Assembly (NCBI RefSeq): GCF_014873145.1
Contig: NZ_JADBEK010000001.1
Coordinates: 9,114,001 to 9,178,000 of the forward strand
DNA length: 64,000 nt
Direction of reading: 5' to 3'
DNA from: Nonomuraea angiospora
Lineage (GTDB): Bacteria > Actinomycetota > Actinomycetes > Streptosporangiales > Streptosporangiaceae
Made by a program: the position numbers and the translations under genes. Below, one piece after another: positions 7,957-16,795 of this stretch. Under the pieces are notes generated by a model that saw nothing but the letters and a program-made list of their open reading frames with translations, searched no databases and was not told the origin of the DNA. Within the stretch, counting starts at the first letter, position 1; the number at the start of each line of letters is the position of its first letter.

Positions 7957-8625
7957 ATGACCTGCGTACTTCTCGCCGAGGATGACACCTCGATCTCAGA
8001 GCCGCTCGCGCGTGCATTGCGCCGTGAGGGCTATCAGGTCGAGGTGAGCCCCGACGGCCCGCAAGCCCTGGAAAGGGCGCTGTCGGGCGGCATCGATCTC
8101 ATCGTTCTTGACCTTGGACTGCCCGAAATGGACGGTTTGGAGGTGGCTCGTCGCATCCGGGCCGAGGGCCACGGCACTCCGGTCCTGATTCTCACCGCTC
8201 GCGTCGACGAGGTGGACACCGTCGTCGGCCTCGACGCCGGGGCGGACGACTACGTGACGAAGCCGTTCAGGCTGGCCGAGCTGCTCGCCCGGGTACGGGC
8301 GCTGCTGCGGCGCGGCACCTCCGAGACTCCGGTCGTCCAGGGCGTGCGTATAGACGCCGACTCCCGCCGCGCGTGGATGGGGGAAAAGGAGCTGCATCTG
8401 ACGACGAAGGAATTCGACCTGCTGCGTGTGCTCGTGCGCGACGCCGGAAAGGTGGTCACGAGGGAGCAGATCATGCGTGAGGTCTGGGACACGAACTGGT
8501 GGGGTTCGACCAAGACCCTCGACATGCACATCTCCTGGCTACGCCGCAAACTCGGCGACGACGCCGCGAAGCCGCGTTACATCACCACCGTCCGGGGAGT
8601 CGGCTTCCGGTTCGAACGCGAGTAG
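7957..8625 (+). CDS. OmpR-family two-component response regulator
   Basis: 222 residues. Receiver domain 1-115 with the acidic pocket E8-D9-D10, phospho-acceptor D52 (IVLDLGLPEMDG), T80 and K102 (YVTKPF). The C-terminal winged-helix DNA-binding domain (about 125-220) includes LTTKEFDLLRVLVRDAG and ends in RGVGFRFE. The partner kinase starts 4 bp downstream. The gene has no Shine-Dalgarno sequence; it appears to be leaderless. The pair sits beside a GtrA gene and purK-purE, an order I recall from Streptomyces, but the signal and regulon are not known. Confidence 0.93.
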   Translation: MTCVLLAEDDTSISEPLARALRREGYQVEVSPDGPQALERALSGGIDLIVLDLGLPEMDGLEVARRIRAEGHGTPVLILTARVDEVDTVVGLDAGADDYVTKPFRLAELLARVRALLRRGTSETPVVQGVRIDADSRRAWMGEKELHLTTKEFDLLRVLVRDAGKVVTREQIMREVWDTNWWGSTKTLDMHISWLRRKLGDDAAKPRYITTVRGVGFRFERE

Positions 8626-8628
8626 GAG

Positions 8629-9909
8629 ATGCGCCGCCGACTGCTCTCCTCAACCCTGGTCGTCGCGGTCATCGCGGTCCTGCTGCTGGGGGTCCCCCTG
8701 GGTGTCGTCGTCAGCCGGCTGATCGTCGACGAGGCGGCTCAGGAGCTCGGGGCGGAGGCCAAGCGCCTCGTGGGAGAGGTCGAGTACGCCCGCGTTCAGG
8801 AGACGCCGCTCGACCCCCAGCAACTGGAGCAGAAGTATCCCGGCAGGTACATCCAGATCTGGGAACGCGGAACCCCCCTGCGGGTGACCGTGGTCGGCAC
8901 CGCTCCGCCGTCCGGTCACCTGATGACCGAGGACGCCCAGACCAACACTGGCGTCTATGTCCGCATAAGTCGTGATCGCGACCAGGTCGAACAGGACGTA
9001 CGGGCCCGGCTTCTGCTCATCGTGGCCCTGGCCGTCGCCGCCCTGGCGGTGGCCGTGAGCCTGGCCGTCGTACAGTCCCGGCGGCTGACGCTGCCGCTGC
9101 AGGACCTGGCGAAGATCGCCGAGCGGCTGGGCTCCGGAGACGCCCGGCCGAGCAAACACCGCTACGGCATCCCCGAGCTCGACCGGGTGGCCCAAGTGCT
9201 CGACCGCAGCGCGACCCGCATCTCCGACCTGCTCACCCGCGAGCGCGAGTTCGCCACCGACGCCTCCCACCAGCTCCGCACCCCCTTGACCGGTCTCACC
9301 ATGCGCCTGGAGGAGATCGTGTCCGCGGCGGACGAGCCGGAGGTCGTACGGGAGGAGGGCGAGGCGGCGATCGTGCAGGCGGAGCGGCTCACCGCCGTGA
9401 TCGACGAGCTGCTGGCGGCGGCCCGGCGCCAGCGCCACGCCCAGGCCGAGCCGGTCGCCATCGACGACGTGATCATCCAGCAGATCAGGGAGTGGGAGCC
9501 GGTCTTCCGGGAGGCGGGGCGTACCCTGCGGCTCGAAGGCGCCCGCGGCCTGAAGGCGATGGCCACCACCGGCGGCTTCGGCCAGGTGATCGCGTCGCTG
9601 CTGGAGAACTCCCTGCGACACGGCGGCGGCGACGTCACCGTCACCTCGACCAGCGGCGACAACTACGTGGTGATCGAGGTCGCGGACGAGGGGCCGGGCA
9701 TCGCCGACGAGATCGCCCCGAAGATCTTCGAGCGGAACGTGAGCGGCGGCGGAGGCACCGGCCTCGGGCTGACGCTCGCCCGCGCGCTGGCCGCGGCCGA
9801 CGGCGGCAGGCTGGAGCTGGTACGGCGCCGCCCGGCGACGTTCGCCATCTTCCTGCGCCCGGCCGAGGACGACGGGGCCAGGACGCGGGTGGTCAGCGGT
9901 CCTGCTTGA
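8629..9909 (+). CDS. sensor histidine kinase
   Basis: 426-residue membrane kinase. Transmembrane helix 1 (about residues 5-27), an extracytoplasmic sensor of about 95 residues with no recognised fold, transmembrane helix 2 (about 125-147), a HAMP linker, then HisKA with phospho-acceptor H214 (DASHQLRTPLTGL). The HATPase domain has the N box (ENSLRHGG), the G1 box (DEGPGI) and GTGLGLTLARAL. It starts 4 bp after the response regulator stop and forms one operon with it. Its 3' end overlaps the convergent GtrA gene by 17 bp. The stimulus is unknown. Confidence 0.93.
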   Translation: MRRRLLSSTLVVAVIAVLLLGVPLGVVVSRLIVDEAAQELGAEAKRLVGEVEYARVQETPLDPQQLEQKYPGRYIQIWERGTPLRVTVVGTAPPSGHLMTEDAQTNTGVYVRISRDRDQVEQDVRARLLLIVALAVAALAVAVSLAVVQSRRLTLPLQDLAKIAERLGSGDARPSKHRYGIPELDRVAQVLDRSATRISDLLTREREFATDASHQLRTPLTGLTMRLEEIVSAADEPEVVREEGEAAIVQAERLTAVIDELLAAARRQRHAQAEPVAIDDVIIQQIREWEPVFREAGRTLRLEGARGLKAMATTGGFGQVIASLLENSLRHGGGDVTVTSTSGDNYVVIEVADEGPGIADEIAPKIFERNVSGGGGTGLGLTLARALAAADGGRLELVRRRPATFAIFLRPAEDDGARTRVVSGPA

Positions 9910-10414
9910 TCCCGGCCTCGGGCAGCTCCATCGGGATGGGCTCGGTGGCCTCCAGGAACACCCACTTCTTGTAAGACCAGTAGCGGAACAGCGTGCCGAG
10001 CCCGACACCCACGATGTTGGCGATGTTGATGCTGAGCGCGTCGTGCCGGTCGAGCGTGTACGTGGTGAAGCCGATCGTCAGCATGCCGAACAGCAGCGCG
10101 ATGCCGTTGAGCAGGAAGAACAGGAAGTATTCGCGTCCCAGGCCGCTCTGATCGCGGTGCCGGAACGTCCAGAAGCGGTTGCCGATGTAGGCGAAGGTCG
10201 TGGAGATCGTCGTCGCCACGACCTTGGATGTCAGCGGCCCCAGCCCCAGCACCACATTGCAGAGGTTGAGGAGGCCGAAGTCGATCAGGAAGGCGACGGC
10301 CCCGATGCTGCCGAACTTGGCCAGTTCGTGTGCAAGGGAGGAGAACCGCTCGTAGAGGCGTCTGGCGAAGTCCACGTCTCTGCTCGGTCCCTTCCTTCGA
10401 CGAGCCTGACTCAA
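9893..10414 (-). CDS. GtrA/DPMS-like four-helix membrane protein
   Basis: 173 residues with four predicted transmembrane helices (about 32-52, 60-80, 95-118, 125-145) and the GtrA motifs FGSIGAVAFLIDFGLLNL and YIGNRFWTFRHR. GtrA proteins help move or position polyprenyl-linked sugars at the membrane, as in O-antigen glucosylation and arabinogalactan synthesis. A basic N-terminus (SQARRRKGPSRD) is cytoplasmic. The gene converges on the histidine kinase gene (17 bp overlap) and is divergent from purK. The sugar lipid involved cannot be told from the sequence. Confidence 0.88.
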   Translation of the reverse strand: MSQARRRKGPSRDVDFARRLYERFSSLAHELAKFGSIGAVAFLIDFGLLNLCNVVLGLGPLTSKVVATTISTTFAYIGNRFWTFRHRDQSGLGREYFLFFLLNGIALLFGMLTIGFTTYTLDRHDALSINIANIVGVGLGTLFRYWSYKKWVFLEATEPIPMELPEAGIKQDR

Positions 10415-10530
10415 CTCAGCGTACCGGCCGCCCTGTAGGGGCGAGGTCAGGCTGGTGAACTTACCACTTAGAAATATCGCCCTATGACCGGCATTTGCGA
10501 CAGTTGGGCATTACGCTGCGTTGCACCTCG

Positions 10531-10575
10531 CCCGTAACTGGGCCCGTAACTGGGCCCGCAAGTGGGCCCGTAACC
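10531..10575 (+). repeat. 12-bp tandem repeat upstream of purK
   Basis: Nearly four copies of the 12-mer GGGCCCGTAACT stand head to tail (10531-10539 partial, 10540-10551, 10552-10563 and 10564-10575, the last two with one or two changes). They lie in the 275-bp divergent space between the GtrA gene and purK. Each unit contains the palindrome GGGCCC. No known operator matches; replication slippage is the simplest source. Confidence 0.7.
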
Positions 10576-10689
10576 GGCAAAGCGGGCGGAGCGGAGCGCT
10601 GGGCGGTCGTGCCTGCGAAGGCAACCCGGAACGGCCGCCCAGCCCGGGGCGTCCGGGAAAGTCGTTCCGTCCCGGTAAGCTCACCTGGC

Positions 10690-11838
10690 GTGAGTTCCTA
10701 CAGCCCCATCGGGCCGGTCGTCGGCATCGTCGGCGCAGGCCAGCTGGCCAGGATGTCGCAGCCGCCGGCCATCGCGCTCGGCGTCGAGCTGCGGGTGCTG
10801 GCCAACACGCCGGAGGAGAGCGCCGCCCGCGTGATCGTCGACACGCGCGTCGGAGACTACCGTGATCTGGACGATCTGCGCGAGTTCGCCAAGGGCTGCG
10901 ACGCGATCACGTTCGACCACGAACACGTGCCCACCGAGCACATCCGGGCCCTGACCGAGGCCGGGCACTCCGTGCACCCCGGGGCCGATGCCCTCGTGCA
11001 CGCCCAGGACAAGGCCGTCATGCGCGAGCGGCTGACCGCGATCGGCGTGCCGTGCCCGGCGTGGGCGCGCGTGTCGTCGCCCGAGGAGGCCACGCGCTTC
11101 GCCGAGCGGCACGGCTGGCCGATGGTGCTGAAGTCGGTGCGCGGCGGCTACGACGGCCGCGGCGTGTGGGTGTGCCGGTCGGCCGAGGAGGTCGCGGAGG
11201 CGTTCGCGACCGGGGTCGAGCTGCTCGCCGAGGCGTTCGTGCCGTTCGAGCGGGAGCTGGCGGTGCTGGTCGCCCGCTCGCCGCACGGGCAGGGCGTCAG
11301 CTACCCGGTCGTGGAGACCGTCCAGCAGGACGGCATCTGCGTGGAGGTCATCGCGCCCGCTCCCGGGCTGGACCCCGAATACTCCGCGCAGGCGCAGCGC
11401 ATCGGCCTGAAGATCGCCCACGAGCTCGGCGTGACCGGGCTGCTCGCGGTCGAGCTCTTCGACACGCCGAACGGGCTCGTGGTCAACGAGCTGGCCATGC
11501 GCCCGCACAACAGCGGCCACTGGACCATCGAGGGCTCGACGACGTCGCAGTTCGAGCAGCATCTGAGGGCGGTGCTGGACCTGCCGCTCGGCTCGCCCAA
11601 GATGACCGCCCAGGTCGTCGTCATGGCCAACCTGCTCGGTGGCGAAGAGCCCGACCTGTTCAAGCGCTACGAGCACGTGCTGGCCCACGATCCGGGCATC
11701 AAGCTGCACTTCTACGGCAAAGAGGTGCGCCCCGGCCGCAAGATCGGCCACGTGACGGCCCTCGGCTCCAACCTCGACGAGGTGCGCGCCCGCGCCCGCC
11801 ACGCCGCCGTCTACCTCACCACCGGGGAGTACACGTGA
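10690..11838 (+). CDS. purK: 5-(carboxyamino)imidazole ribonucleotide synthase
   Basis: ATP-grasp enzyme (382 residues) that turns AIR, bicarbonate and ATP into N5-CAIR in purine synthesis. Visible motifs are the N-terminal [11 protein letters not shown] (biotin-carboxylase-like nucleotide fold), [11 protein letters not shown], the ATP-grasp loop [15 protein letters not shown], and [14 protein letters not shown] near the active site. The GTG at 10690 is chosen because the family starts a few residues before GIVGAGQL; the frame is open back to 10495, but that stretch is the repeat region. TAAGCT at 10676 is a possible -10 eight bases upstream, giving little or no leader. purE follows after a structured 70-bp gap. 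Confidence 0.95.
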   Translation: MSSYSPIGPVVGIVGAGQLARMSQPPAIALGVELRVLANTPEESAARVIVDTRVGDYRDLDDLREFAKGCDAITFDHEHVPTEHIRALTEAGHSVHPGADALVHAQDKAVMRERLTAIGVPCPAWARVSSPEEATRFAERHGWPMVLKSVRGGYDGRGVWVCRSAEEVAEAFATGVELLAEAFVPFERELAVLVARSPHGQGVSYPVVETVQQDGICVEVIAPAPGLDPEYSAQAQRIGLKIAHELGVTGLLAVELFDTPNGLVVNELAMRPHNSGHWTIEGSTTSQFEQHLRAVLDLPLGSPKMTAQVVVMANLLGGEEPDLFKRYEHVLAHDPGIKLHFYGKEVRPGRKIGHVTALGSNLDEVRARARHAAVYLTTGEYT

Positions 11839-11858
11839 GAGAGCGAAGCGAACGAACA

Positions 11859-11912
11859 ATGAGACACAGCAGCATCCCGATGCTCACGATGCCGACGAAG
11901 GCGGCGTCGTGA
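11859..11912 (+). CDS. 17-codon leader frame overlapping the purE start
   Basis: ATG at 11859 opens a short frame, [17 protein letters not shown], whose TGA overlaps the purE GTG in the form GTGA. It begins after GAGAGAGCGAAG and runs straight through the large hairpin at 11874-11922. Ribosomes translating it would melt the hairpin and re-initiate at purE. Nothing is conserved that I can check here, so it is a candidate leader peptide only. Confidence 0.4.
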   Translation: MRHSSIPMLTMPTKAAS

Positions 11913-11922
11913 GCATCGGGAT
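11874..11922 (+). promoter_or_regulatory. 21-bp hairpin that buries the purE start codon
   Basis: Bases 11874-11894 pair with 11902-11922 along 21 positions with a single U-G wobble; the loop is seven bases (ACGAAGG) and contains the only Shine-Dalgarno-like GAAGG. The GTG of purE (11909-11911) lies inside the right arm. Such a stem would block initiation at purE unless opened, for example by translation of the 17-codon leader frame. It could also act as a partial terminator, though it has no T-run. Confidence 0.7.
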
Positions 11923-12409
11923 CGTGATGGGGAGCGACTCCGACTGGCCGGTCATGAAGGCCGCCGCGGAGGCGGTCGCCGAATTCGGCGTGCCCTTCGA
12001 GGCGGACGTGGTCTCGGCGCACCGCATGCCGACCGAGATGATCGACTACGGCCGCCAGGCCGCCTCCCGGGGCCTGCAGGTGATCATCGCCGGGGCCGGG
12101 GGAGCCGCGCACCTGCCCGGCATGCTGGCCTCCGTCACGCCGCTGCCGGTGATCGGGGTGCCGGTGCCGCTGAAGTACCTCGACGGGATGGACTCGCTGC
12201 TGTCGATCGTCCAGATGCCCGCCGGAGTGCCGGTGGCGACGGTGGCGGTCGGCGGGGCCCGCAACGCGGGGCTGCTGGCCGTACGCATCCTCGCCGCGTC
12301 CGACCCCGGGTTGCGGGAGCGGATGGAGGAGTTCCAGGCGCGGCTGAAGGAGCAGGCGTACGCCAAGGGCGAGAAGCTGCGCGCGGAGGCCGCGAACCTG
12401 GGGTCGTGA
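11909..12409 (+). CDS. purE: N5-carboxyaminoimidazole ribonucleotide mutase
   Basis: 166-residue class I PurE, which moves the carboxyl group of N5-CAIR to give CAIR, the step after PurK. It contains the family signatures [23 protein letters not shown] (with the catalytic His) and [13 protein letters not shown]. The GTG start is fixed by the family N-terminus and leaves no room for a later start. That start lies within a very stable hairpin, and a short upstream frame overlaps it, so translation is likely coupled or controlled. A stem without T-run follows at 12418, then the convergent ugd gene. Confidence 0.95.
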   Translation: MSIGIVMGSDSDWPVMKAAAEAVAEFGVPFEADVVSAHRMPTEMIDYGRQAASRGLQVIIAGAGGAAHLPGMLASVTPLPVIGVPVPLKYLDGMDSLLSIVQMPAGVPVATVAVGGARNAGLLAVRILAASDPGLRERMEEFQARLKEQAYAKGEKLRAEAANLGS

Positions 12410-12417
12410 TGGGGGTG

Positions 12418-12448
12418 CGCCTACGGCGGCCGGCGGCTGTCGTAGGCG
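12418..12448. terminator. possible terminator hairpin between purE and ugd
   Basis: CGCCTACG at 12418-12425 pairs with CGTAGGCG at 12441-12448 around a 15-base GC-rich loop. It sits just after the purE stop and 77 bp from the convergent ugd stop. There is no T-run, so efficiency is uncertain. The rest of the gap contains three copies of GTCAGGGG. Confidence 0.4.
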
Positions 12449-12524
12449 GGGGATCGATCCGTCAGGGGCGGGCATCAGGGCCAGTGCCAGAAGCCGCGTC
12501 AGGGGGCATGTGCCAGGGGTGGCG

Positions 12525-13838
12525 TCAGGGGCGGCCGAGGGCGCGGTAGTGCCATCCGGCGGACCGCCACGTCTCGGCATTGAGGGCGTTTCGCCCGTCC
12601 ACGATGCGCCGGGTCGCCACCACGGCCCCCAGCTCCTCGGGATCGAGCTCCACGAACTCCTGCCACTCGGTGAGCAGCAGCACCACGTGCGCTCCGCGTA
12701 CCGCGTCCAGGGCTGATTCGCCGTAGTTCAGCTCGGGGTGAGCCTCACGGGCGTTGCCGAGCGCGATCGGGTCGTACACCGTGACCTGTCCGCCCTGGTG
12801 GCCGATGGTCACGGCGACGTCCAGCGCGGGGGAGTCGCGGATGTCGTCCGAGTTCGGCTTGAACGCGGCGCCCAGCACGCCCACGGTGCACCCGTGGAAC
12901 GAGCCCCCGGCCAGCTCCCTGGCCAGATCGACCATGCGGGCGCGCCGCCGCAGGTTGATGGCGTCGACCTCGCGCAGGAACGTCAGGGCCTGGTCCGCTC
13001 CCAGCTCCCCGGCCCTGGCCATGAAGGCCCTGATGTCCTTGGGCAGGCAGCCGCCGCCGAACCCGAGTCCCGCGTTCAGGTAACGTCCGCCGATCCGGTT
13101 GTCGTACGACAGCGCCTCGGACAACTGCTTGACGTCGGCGTGCGCGGCCTCGCAGACCTCGGCCATCGCGTTGATGAACGAGATCTTGGTGGCCAGGAAC
13201 GCGTTCGCGGCCGTCTTGACCAGCTCGGACGTGGCGAAATCGGTCACCACGAACGGAACCTCGCCCAGCGGCTCGTACACCTCGCGCAGCACCTTCTCCG
13301 CCCGCTCGGTGCGAACGCCGACCACGATGCGGTCGGGGTGCAGGGTGTCCTGAACCGCGAACCCCTCCCGCAGGAACTCGGGGTTCCAGGCCAGCTCGGC
13401 CTGCCCACCGGCGGGCGCGAGGCGGGTGAGCTTGTCCGCGAGCCGCTCGGCGGTGCCGACGGGCACGGTGGACTTGCCCACGACCAGGCACTGGCGGTCG
13501 AGGAAGGGGGCGAGGGACTCGATCGCGTTGTCGATGTACGTGACGTCCGCGGCATATTCGCCGCGTTTCTGGGGAGTGCCCACGCAGACGAAGTGCACGT
13601 CTCCGAAGGCGGCGGCCTCCTCGTAGGAGGTGGTGAAGCGAAGGCGGCCGGATTCGAGCCCACGGCGGAGCACGGGCTCGAGCCCGGGCTCGTGGATCGG
13701 GAGCTCCCCTTGGTTGAGGCTGCGGATCTTGTCGGCGTCGATATCAAGGCCCAGGACGTCGAATCCGAGGTCAGCCATGCACGCCGCATGGGTGATGCCC
13801 AGGTATCCGGTCCCGATCACCGTGAGGCGATATGGCAC
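12525..13838 (-). CDS. UDP-glucose/GDP-mannose dehydrogenase family protein (probable UDP-glucose 6-dehydrogenase)
   Basis: 437 residues. The N-terminal NAD domain has VIGTGYLGITHAACMA, followed by FVCVGTPQ and KSTVPVGT. The catalytic cysteine C264 is in GFGGGCLPKDI, and the C-terminal sugar-binding domain has GAAFKPNSDDIRDSPAL. Such enzymes oxidise C6 of UDP-glucose to UDP-glucuronate, or GDP-mannose to GDP-mannuronate; UDP-glucose is the more common substrate in actinobacteria. The product could feed the envelope polysaccharide genes further right. It is convergent with purE. The next 395 bp upstream hold no gene. Confidence 0.92.
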   Translation of the reverse strand: MPYRLTVIGTGYLGITHAACMADLGFDVLGLDIDADKIRSLNQGELPIHEPGLEPVLRRGLESGRLRFTTSYEEAAAFGDVHFVCVGTPQKRGEYAADVTYIDNAIESLAPFLDRQCLVVGKSTVPVGTAERLADKLTRLAPAGGQAELAWNPEFLREGFAVQDTLHPDRIVVGVRTERAEKVLREVYEPLGEVPFVVTDFATSELVKTAANAFLATKISFINAMAEVCEAAHADVKQLSEALSYDNRIGGRYLNAGLGFGGGCLPKDIRAFMARAGELGADQALTFLREVDAINLRRRARMVDLARELAGGSFHGCTVGVLGAAFKPNSDDIRDSPALDVAVTIGHQGGQVTVYDPIALGNAREAHPELNYGESALDAVRGAHVVLLLTEWQEFVELDPEELGAVVATRRIVDGRNALNAETWRSAGWHYRALGRP

Positions 13839-14233
13839 GAGTGAGCTCCTTTCGATCGCGCAGGCATGCTACCGGCCCTAGCTACCACGTACGTGCCACC
13901 TGCATCTCTCCGCAAACCGTACCGAGTAGTAACAAGAAGGTCGGACCTCCCCCCACTCCAAACGGCACGGTCCTCACCGCGGGGGCGCTTCGCACCGGGG
14001 GCTCGGGCTGTGGCATTGGATGGCGCGGCCCCCCAAACCCCCAGCTAAACCCGCTTCGCCGATTACCCGAGGGACTTCGGCAAGGCCGGACATGCGGACG
14101 AATTTCTGCCCCGTATCCAGCCAGGGTCTGCCGGGGCGGAAACGACAGCCGTCGGCGGAGGTGGGCGGCATGGGGCCTGCGGGCCGTAGGTGGCCACGGA
14201 GTGTGAGCTCGGGAAGACGGGACCGGTCCGAGC
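13839..14233. other. 395-bp intergenic region, no gene seen
   Basis: The stretch between the ugd start and the YceI stop contains open frames on both strands, but their translations are arginine- and proline-rich without family motifs. It should hold the ugd promoter on the minus strand near 13840-13930; I see no convincing -35/-10 pair, terminator or repeat. Confidence 0.5.
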
Positions 14234-14788
14234 TCAGTCCTTCGCCACGAGGGCGACGTCGAACCGCACCTCGACCTCATCGCTCAGCTTGAGCGCGCCG
14301 AGCAACGCCGAATACGGTCGAATCCCCCACCGGGACTGCACGATGGCCGCCGAGCCCTGTACGCGCTCATCGGCGAACAGGCCCTGGACCGTCACCAGCC
14401 GGGGCTCCCCGACGATGGTGAGGTCGCCCTCGATGTGGAACGACTCGGCGGTCCCGTCGACCCGTGTCGACCGGAAGGTGATCGCCGGATGTCGGTCGGT
14501 CTGAAGGATCTTCTCCCGGATGATTCGCTCGATGTCCGCGCGGTCGGAGTCCGTGAGCGGCTTGACGCCGCCTGTCCCCGTCCGGACCGCGAGCGAACCC
14601 GCGTCGACCTCGACGGTCAGCGAGGAGTTGGCCGGGGCGGCGGTGTCGATGGTGGCCTCGCCGCTCCAGCGGGTGACCTCGATGGTGAGGTCGTGGCCGG
14701 CTTTGGCGCCCAGCCCGGTGCGGGTCGTCTGGATGAGGAGCCGGCCGGAATCGGGTCCGAACGTGTAGCTACCAGCGGTAATGCTCAC
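14234..14788 (-). CDS. YceI family protein
   Basis: 184-residue lipocalin-like beta-barrel of the YceI family, which binds polyisoprenoid or other hydrophobic ligands. Visible features are the N-terminal GSYTFGPDSGRLLIQTTRTG, then KAGHDLTIEV, the central HPAITFRSTRV and a typical C-terminal RWGIRPYSALLGALKLSDEVEVRFDV region. There is no signal peptide, so unlike E. coli YceI it should be cytosolic, as is common in actinobacteria. Ligand and role are unknown. It stands alone, with the LTD gene on the same strand upstream. Confidence 0.9.
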   Translation of the reverse strand: MSITAGSYTFGPDSGRLLIQTTRTGLGAKAGHDLTIEVTRWSGEATIDTAAPANSSLTVEVDAGSLAVRTGTGGVKPLTDSDRADIERIIREKILQTDRHPAITFRSTRVDGTAESFHIEGDLTIVGEPRLVTVQGLFADERVQGSAAIVQSRWGIRPYSALLGALKLSDEVEVRFDVALVAKD

Positions 14789-14857
14789 CTTGTCAGGCTA
14801 ACTCGCACCACGCGCCTGCCTTGTGGCCGAGGGGTGTGTCCGCCGCCGTGGTGAAAG

Positions 14858-15319
14858 CTACTGGCAGGTGGTGGAGATGCCGCCGCGTCCCCAGGTGCAG
14901 CCGTCGATCTTCTTGAGGTCGCTGCCCCGGTAGAGGCCGGCCGTGTCGCCGTCGTTGTTCCAGACGTACCACTTGCGACCCCAGTACAGGGTGGTCGAGG
15001 TGTTGCTCCCCTGGCCCGAGCGTACGGTCACTGATTTGCCGGGCTTGAGGGTGAAGCTGGGGAATCGGTATTTGTAGCCGGTCTCGTCCCGCAGGATCCA
15101 GTTCTGGAGCTGGATGCTCTGCCTGCTCATGTTGCGCAGCACCGCGTATTCGCCGTTGAGCGAGACGTTGCCGCCCCGGTCGGACCCGGGCGAGTCGTAA
15201 TAGACCTTGACGATCTGAACGACCGGCGTAGCGGCCTGGGCGGGGGTGCCGGCCGACGGCAGGACCACGGCCGCGAAGCCGATCGCCGCGAGGAGACGCT
15301 TGAGCACTGAGGGCTCCAT
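14858..15319 (-). CDS. secreted lamin-tail domain (LTD) protein
   Basis: 153 residues: a signal peptide (MEPSVLKRLLAAIGFAAVVLPSAGTPAQA) is followed by a single LTD immunoglobulin-like domain with VQIVKVYYDSPGSDRGGN, GEYAVLRNMSRQSIQLQNW and a C-terminal WYVWNNDGDTAGLYR. LTD domains are non-catalytic and in secreted bacterial proteins often accompany nucleases; here the domain is alone. Two cysteines near the C-terminus (in GCTWGRGGISTTCQ) probably form a disulphide. The ATG at 15319 is chosen because it opens the signal peptide; the frame is open upstream to 15451. Role unknown. Confidence 0.82.
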   Translation of the reverse strand: MEPSVLKRLLAAIGFAAVVLPSAGTPAQAATPVVQIVKVYYDSPGSDRGGNVSLNGEYAVLRNMSRQSIQLQNWILRDETGYKYRFPSFTLKPGKSVTVRSGQGSNTSTTLYWGRKWYVWNNDGDTAGLYRGSDLKKIDGCTWGRGGISTTCQ

Positions 15320-15513
15320 ATGACTAGGGATGGAACGTGACATCAGTGGGACGGCTGCCGCGACCGCGAAGTTGGCGATCATAGGCGTCCGCATCCGGCC
15401 ATCTCGCGGAGGCCCATCTGTCCCTATGTCACCATGAGCCACTATTTGCACACTCTTGGCAGATCAACTACGGTCCCTGACTACTGTCAACCGTGCCTGT
15501 GTGGAGTGATCAA

Positions 15514-16206
15514 GTGAAGAACCGTAGAACGGGGACCGGCGTCGCCCTCACCGCAGCCGTGACCGTGGGCGTCCTGAGCTTCACCGCCGCGTCGCCGGCC
15601 TACGCGTCTCCCGGCACCCCGACTCCCACTCCTTCCCCTTCGCCCTCGTCCTCCGTCACCGCAACGCCCAAGGGGCTCTTCACGCCCTTGAAGTACCAGC
15701 TCAACCTCAAGGGCCAGCGCCAGGAGACCAACTACTTCTGCGTCCCCGCCTCGTCGTCGATGAGCCTGTCGACCTTCGGCGTCAACGTCAGCCAGTCGAC
15801 CCTCGCCAAGCAGATGAAGACCACGGCCTCCGCCGGCACGAAGGGCAGGGACGCGATTCCGGTGGTCAACGCCTACCTCAAGTCGCGCGGCTACAAGGTC
15901 ACGAGCCCCACCGACGCGGACGGCAACGCGGTCGTGCTCATGAACCGGGTCTCGGGCAACATCGGTGACCTGCGCCGGGCGCCGGTGCTCGCGGTGTGGA
16001 TGGAGCAGCTGCCCTGGAACAAGGGCAAGATCAAGGGCACCAGGGTGGGCCACGCCATCATCGCCTACGGTTACGACAAGACGGCGGGCACCGTCACCGT
16101 GTACGACCCGTGGAAGCCGACCGGCGGCACCCACACCATCAAGGCCGCCGTCCTGGCCGGCATCCTCCAGCCGGGCGGCAACATGTACTACATCTCCAAG
16201 CTCTGA
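15514..16206 (+). CDS. secreted C39-like (papain-fold) cysteine peptidase
   Basis: 230 residues: a signal peptide ending near AYAS, a Pro/Thr/Ser linker (TPTPTPSPSPSS), then a peptidase C39-like domain. The catalytic residues are visible: Gln and Cys in QRQETNYFCVPASS, His in RVGHAIIAYGYD and Asp in TVYDPW. The fold is found in bacteriocin-processing peptidases and in lone secreted enzymes; the substrate here is unknown. GTG at 15514 has GGAG seven bases upstream, which decides the start; the open frame extends only seven codons further. It is divergent from the LTD gene, sharing a 194-bp upstream region. Confidence 0.87.
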   Translation: MKNRRTGTGVALTAAVTVGVLSFTAASPAYASPGTPTPTPSPSPSSSVTATPKGLFTPLKYQLNLKGQRQETNYFCVPASSSMSLSTFGVNVSQSTLAKQMKTTASAGTKGRDAIPVVNAYLKSRGYKVTSPTDADGNAVVLMNRVSGNIGDLRRAPVLAVWMEQLPWNKGKIKGTRVGHAIIAYGYDKTAGTVTVYDPWKPTGGTHTIKAAVLAGILQPGGNMYYISKL

Positions 16207-16261
16207 GGCGACGCGGGCGGGCCGCGCGCCCAGGGCCGGGAGCGGAAGAGGTGCGTACGGA

Positions 16262-16681
16262 ATGAGAGGGAAACCCGCGACCGGGATGCTGCATCACGTC
16301 GAGATCTGGGTGCCCGACCTGCCGCGAGCTGTCGCGAGCTGGCAGTGGCTGCTGGAGGCGCTCGGCTACACGCTCTACCAGGACTGGGAGCACGGCCGTA
16401 GCTGGCGGTTGGGAGCCACGTACCTGGTGCTGGAGCAGTCGCCCGCCCTCAGCGGCGACCGGCACGACCGTTGCCGCCCCGGGCTGAACCATCTGGCCTT
16501 CCATGTGGCCAGCCGCGCCGAGATGGAGGCGCTGGCCGAGCGGGCGTCCGCGAACGGCTGGACGTTGATGTTCCCCGATCGCCACCCGTACGCGGGCGGG
16601 GAGCATCACTACGCCGCATACCTGGAGGACGGGGACGGCTTCGAGATCGAGCTGGTCGCGCAGGAGCCCGTAGAGCCGTAA
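16262..16681 (+). CDS. VOC (glyoxalase/dioxygenase) superfamily protein
   Basis: 139 residues with paired beta-alpha-beta-beta-beta modules. MLHHVEIWVPDLPRAVASWQWLLEALGY opens the first and LNHLAFHVASRAEMEALAER the second, and DGDGFEIELV carries the C-terminal acidic ligand. Metal ligands are plausibly the His of LHHVEIW, the His of LNHLAF and the Glu of FEIELV. Members cover glyoxalase I, dioxygenases and resistance proteins; the substrate cannot be predicted. GGAAGAGG stands about ten bases before the ATG at 16262; ATG at 16286 is possible. It follows the C39 gene by 55 bp on the same strand. Confidence 0.85.
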   Translation: MRGKPATGMLHHVEIWVPDLPRAVASWQWLLEALGYTLYQDWEHGRSWRLGATYLVLEQSPALSGDRHDRCRPGLNHLAFHVASRAEMEALAERASANGWTLMFPDRHPYAGGEHHYAAYLEDGDGFEIELVAQEPVEP

Positions 16682-16795
16682 TAGGGCAGTTTGGGGTGAC
16701 TTCACCGCCAGTTCATGCATATGTCAGACAACGACATTCGGTCGGTATACCGTCAGGTTTCGGTCTGATCCCTAACCGAAGACGGGTACGCAAAC

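Noticed and set aside
10495..10689. 65 codons in frame upstream of purK, with VTGP repeats
   Set aside because: It is the 12-bp tandem repeat read as protein; PurK proteins begin near GIVGAGQL and the GTG at 10690 fits.
13839..14233. A 124-codon plus-strand gene in the gap before YceI
   Set aside because: The translation is Arg/Gly/Pro-rich, has no signal or domain, and lacks a ribosome site.
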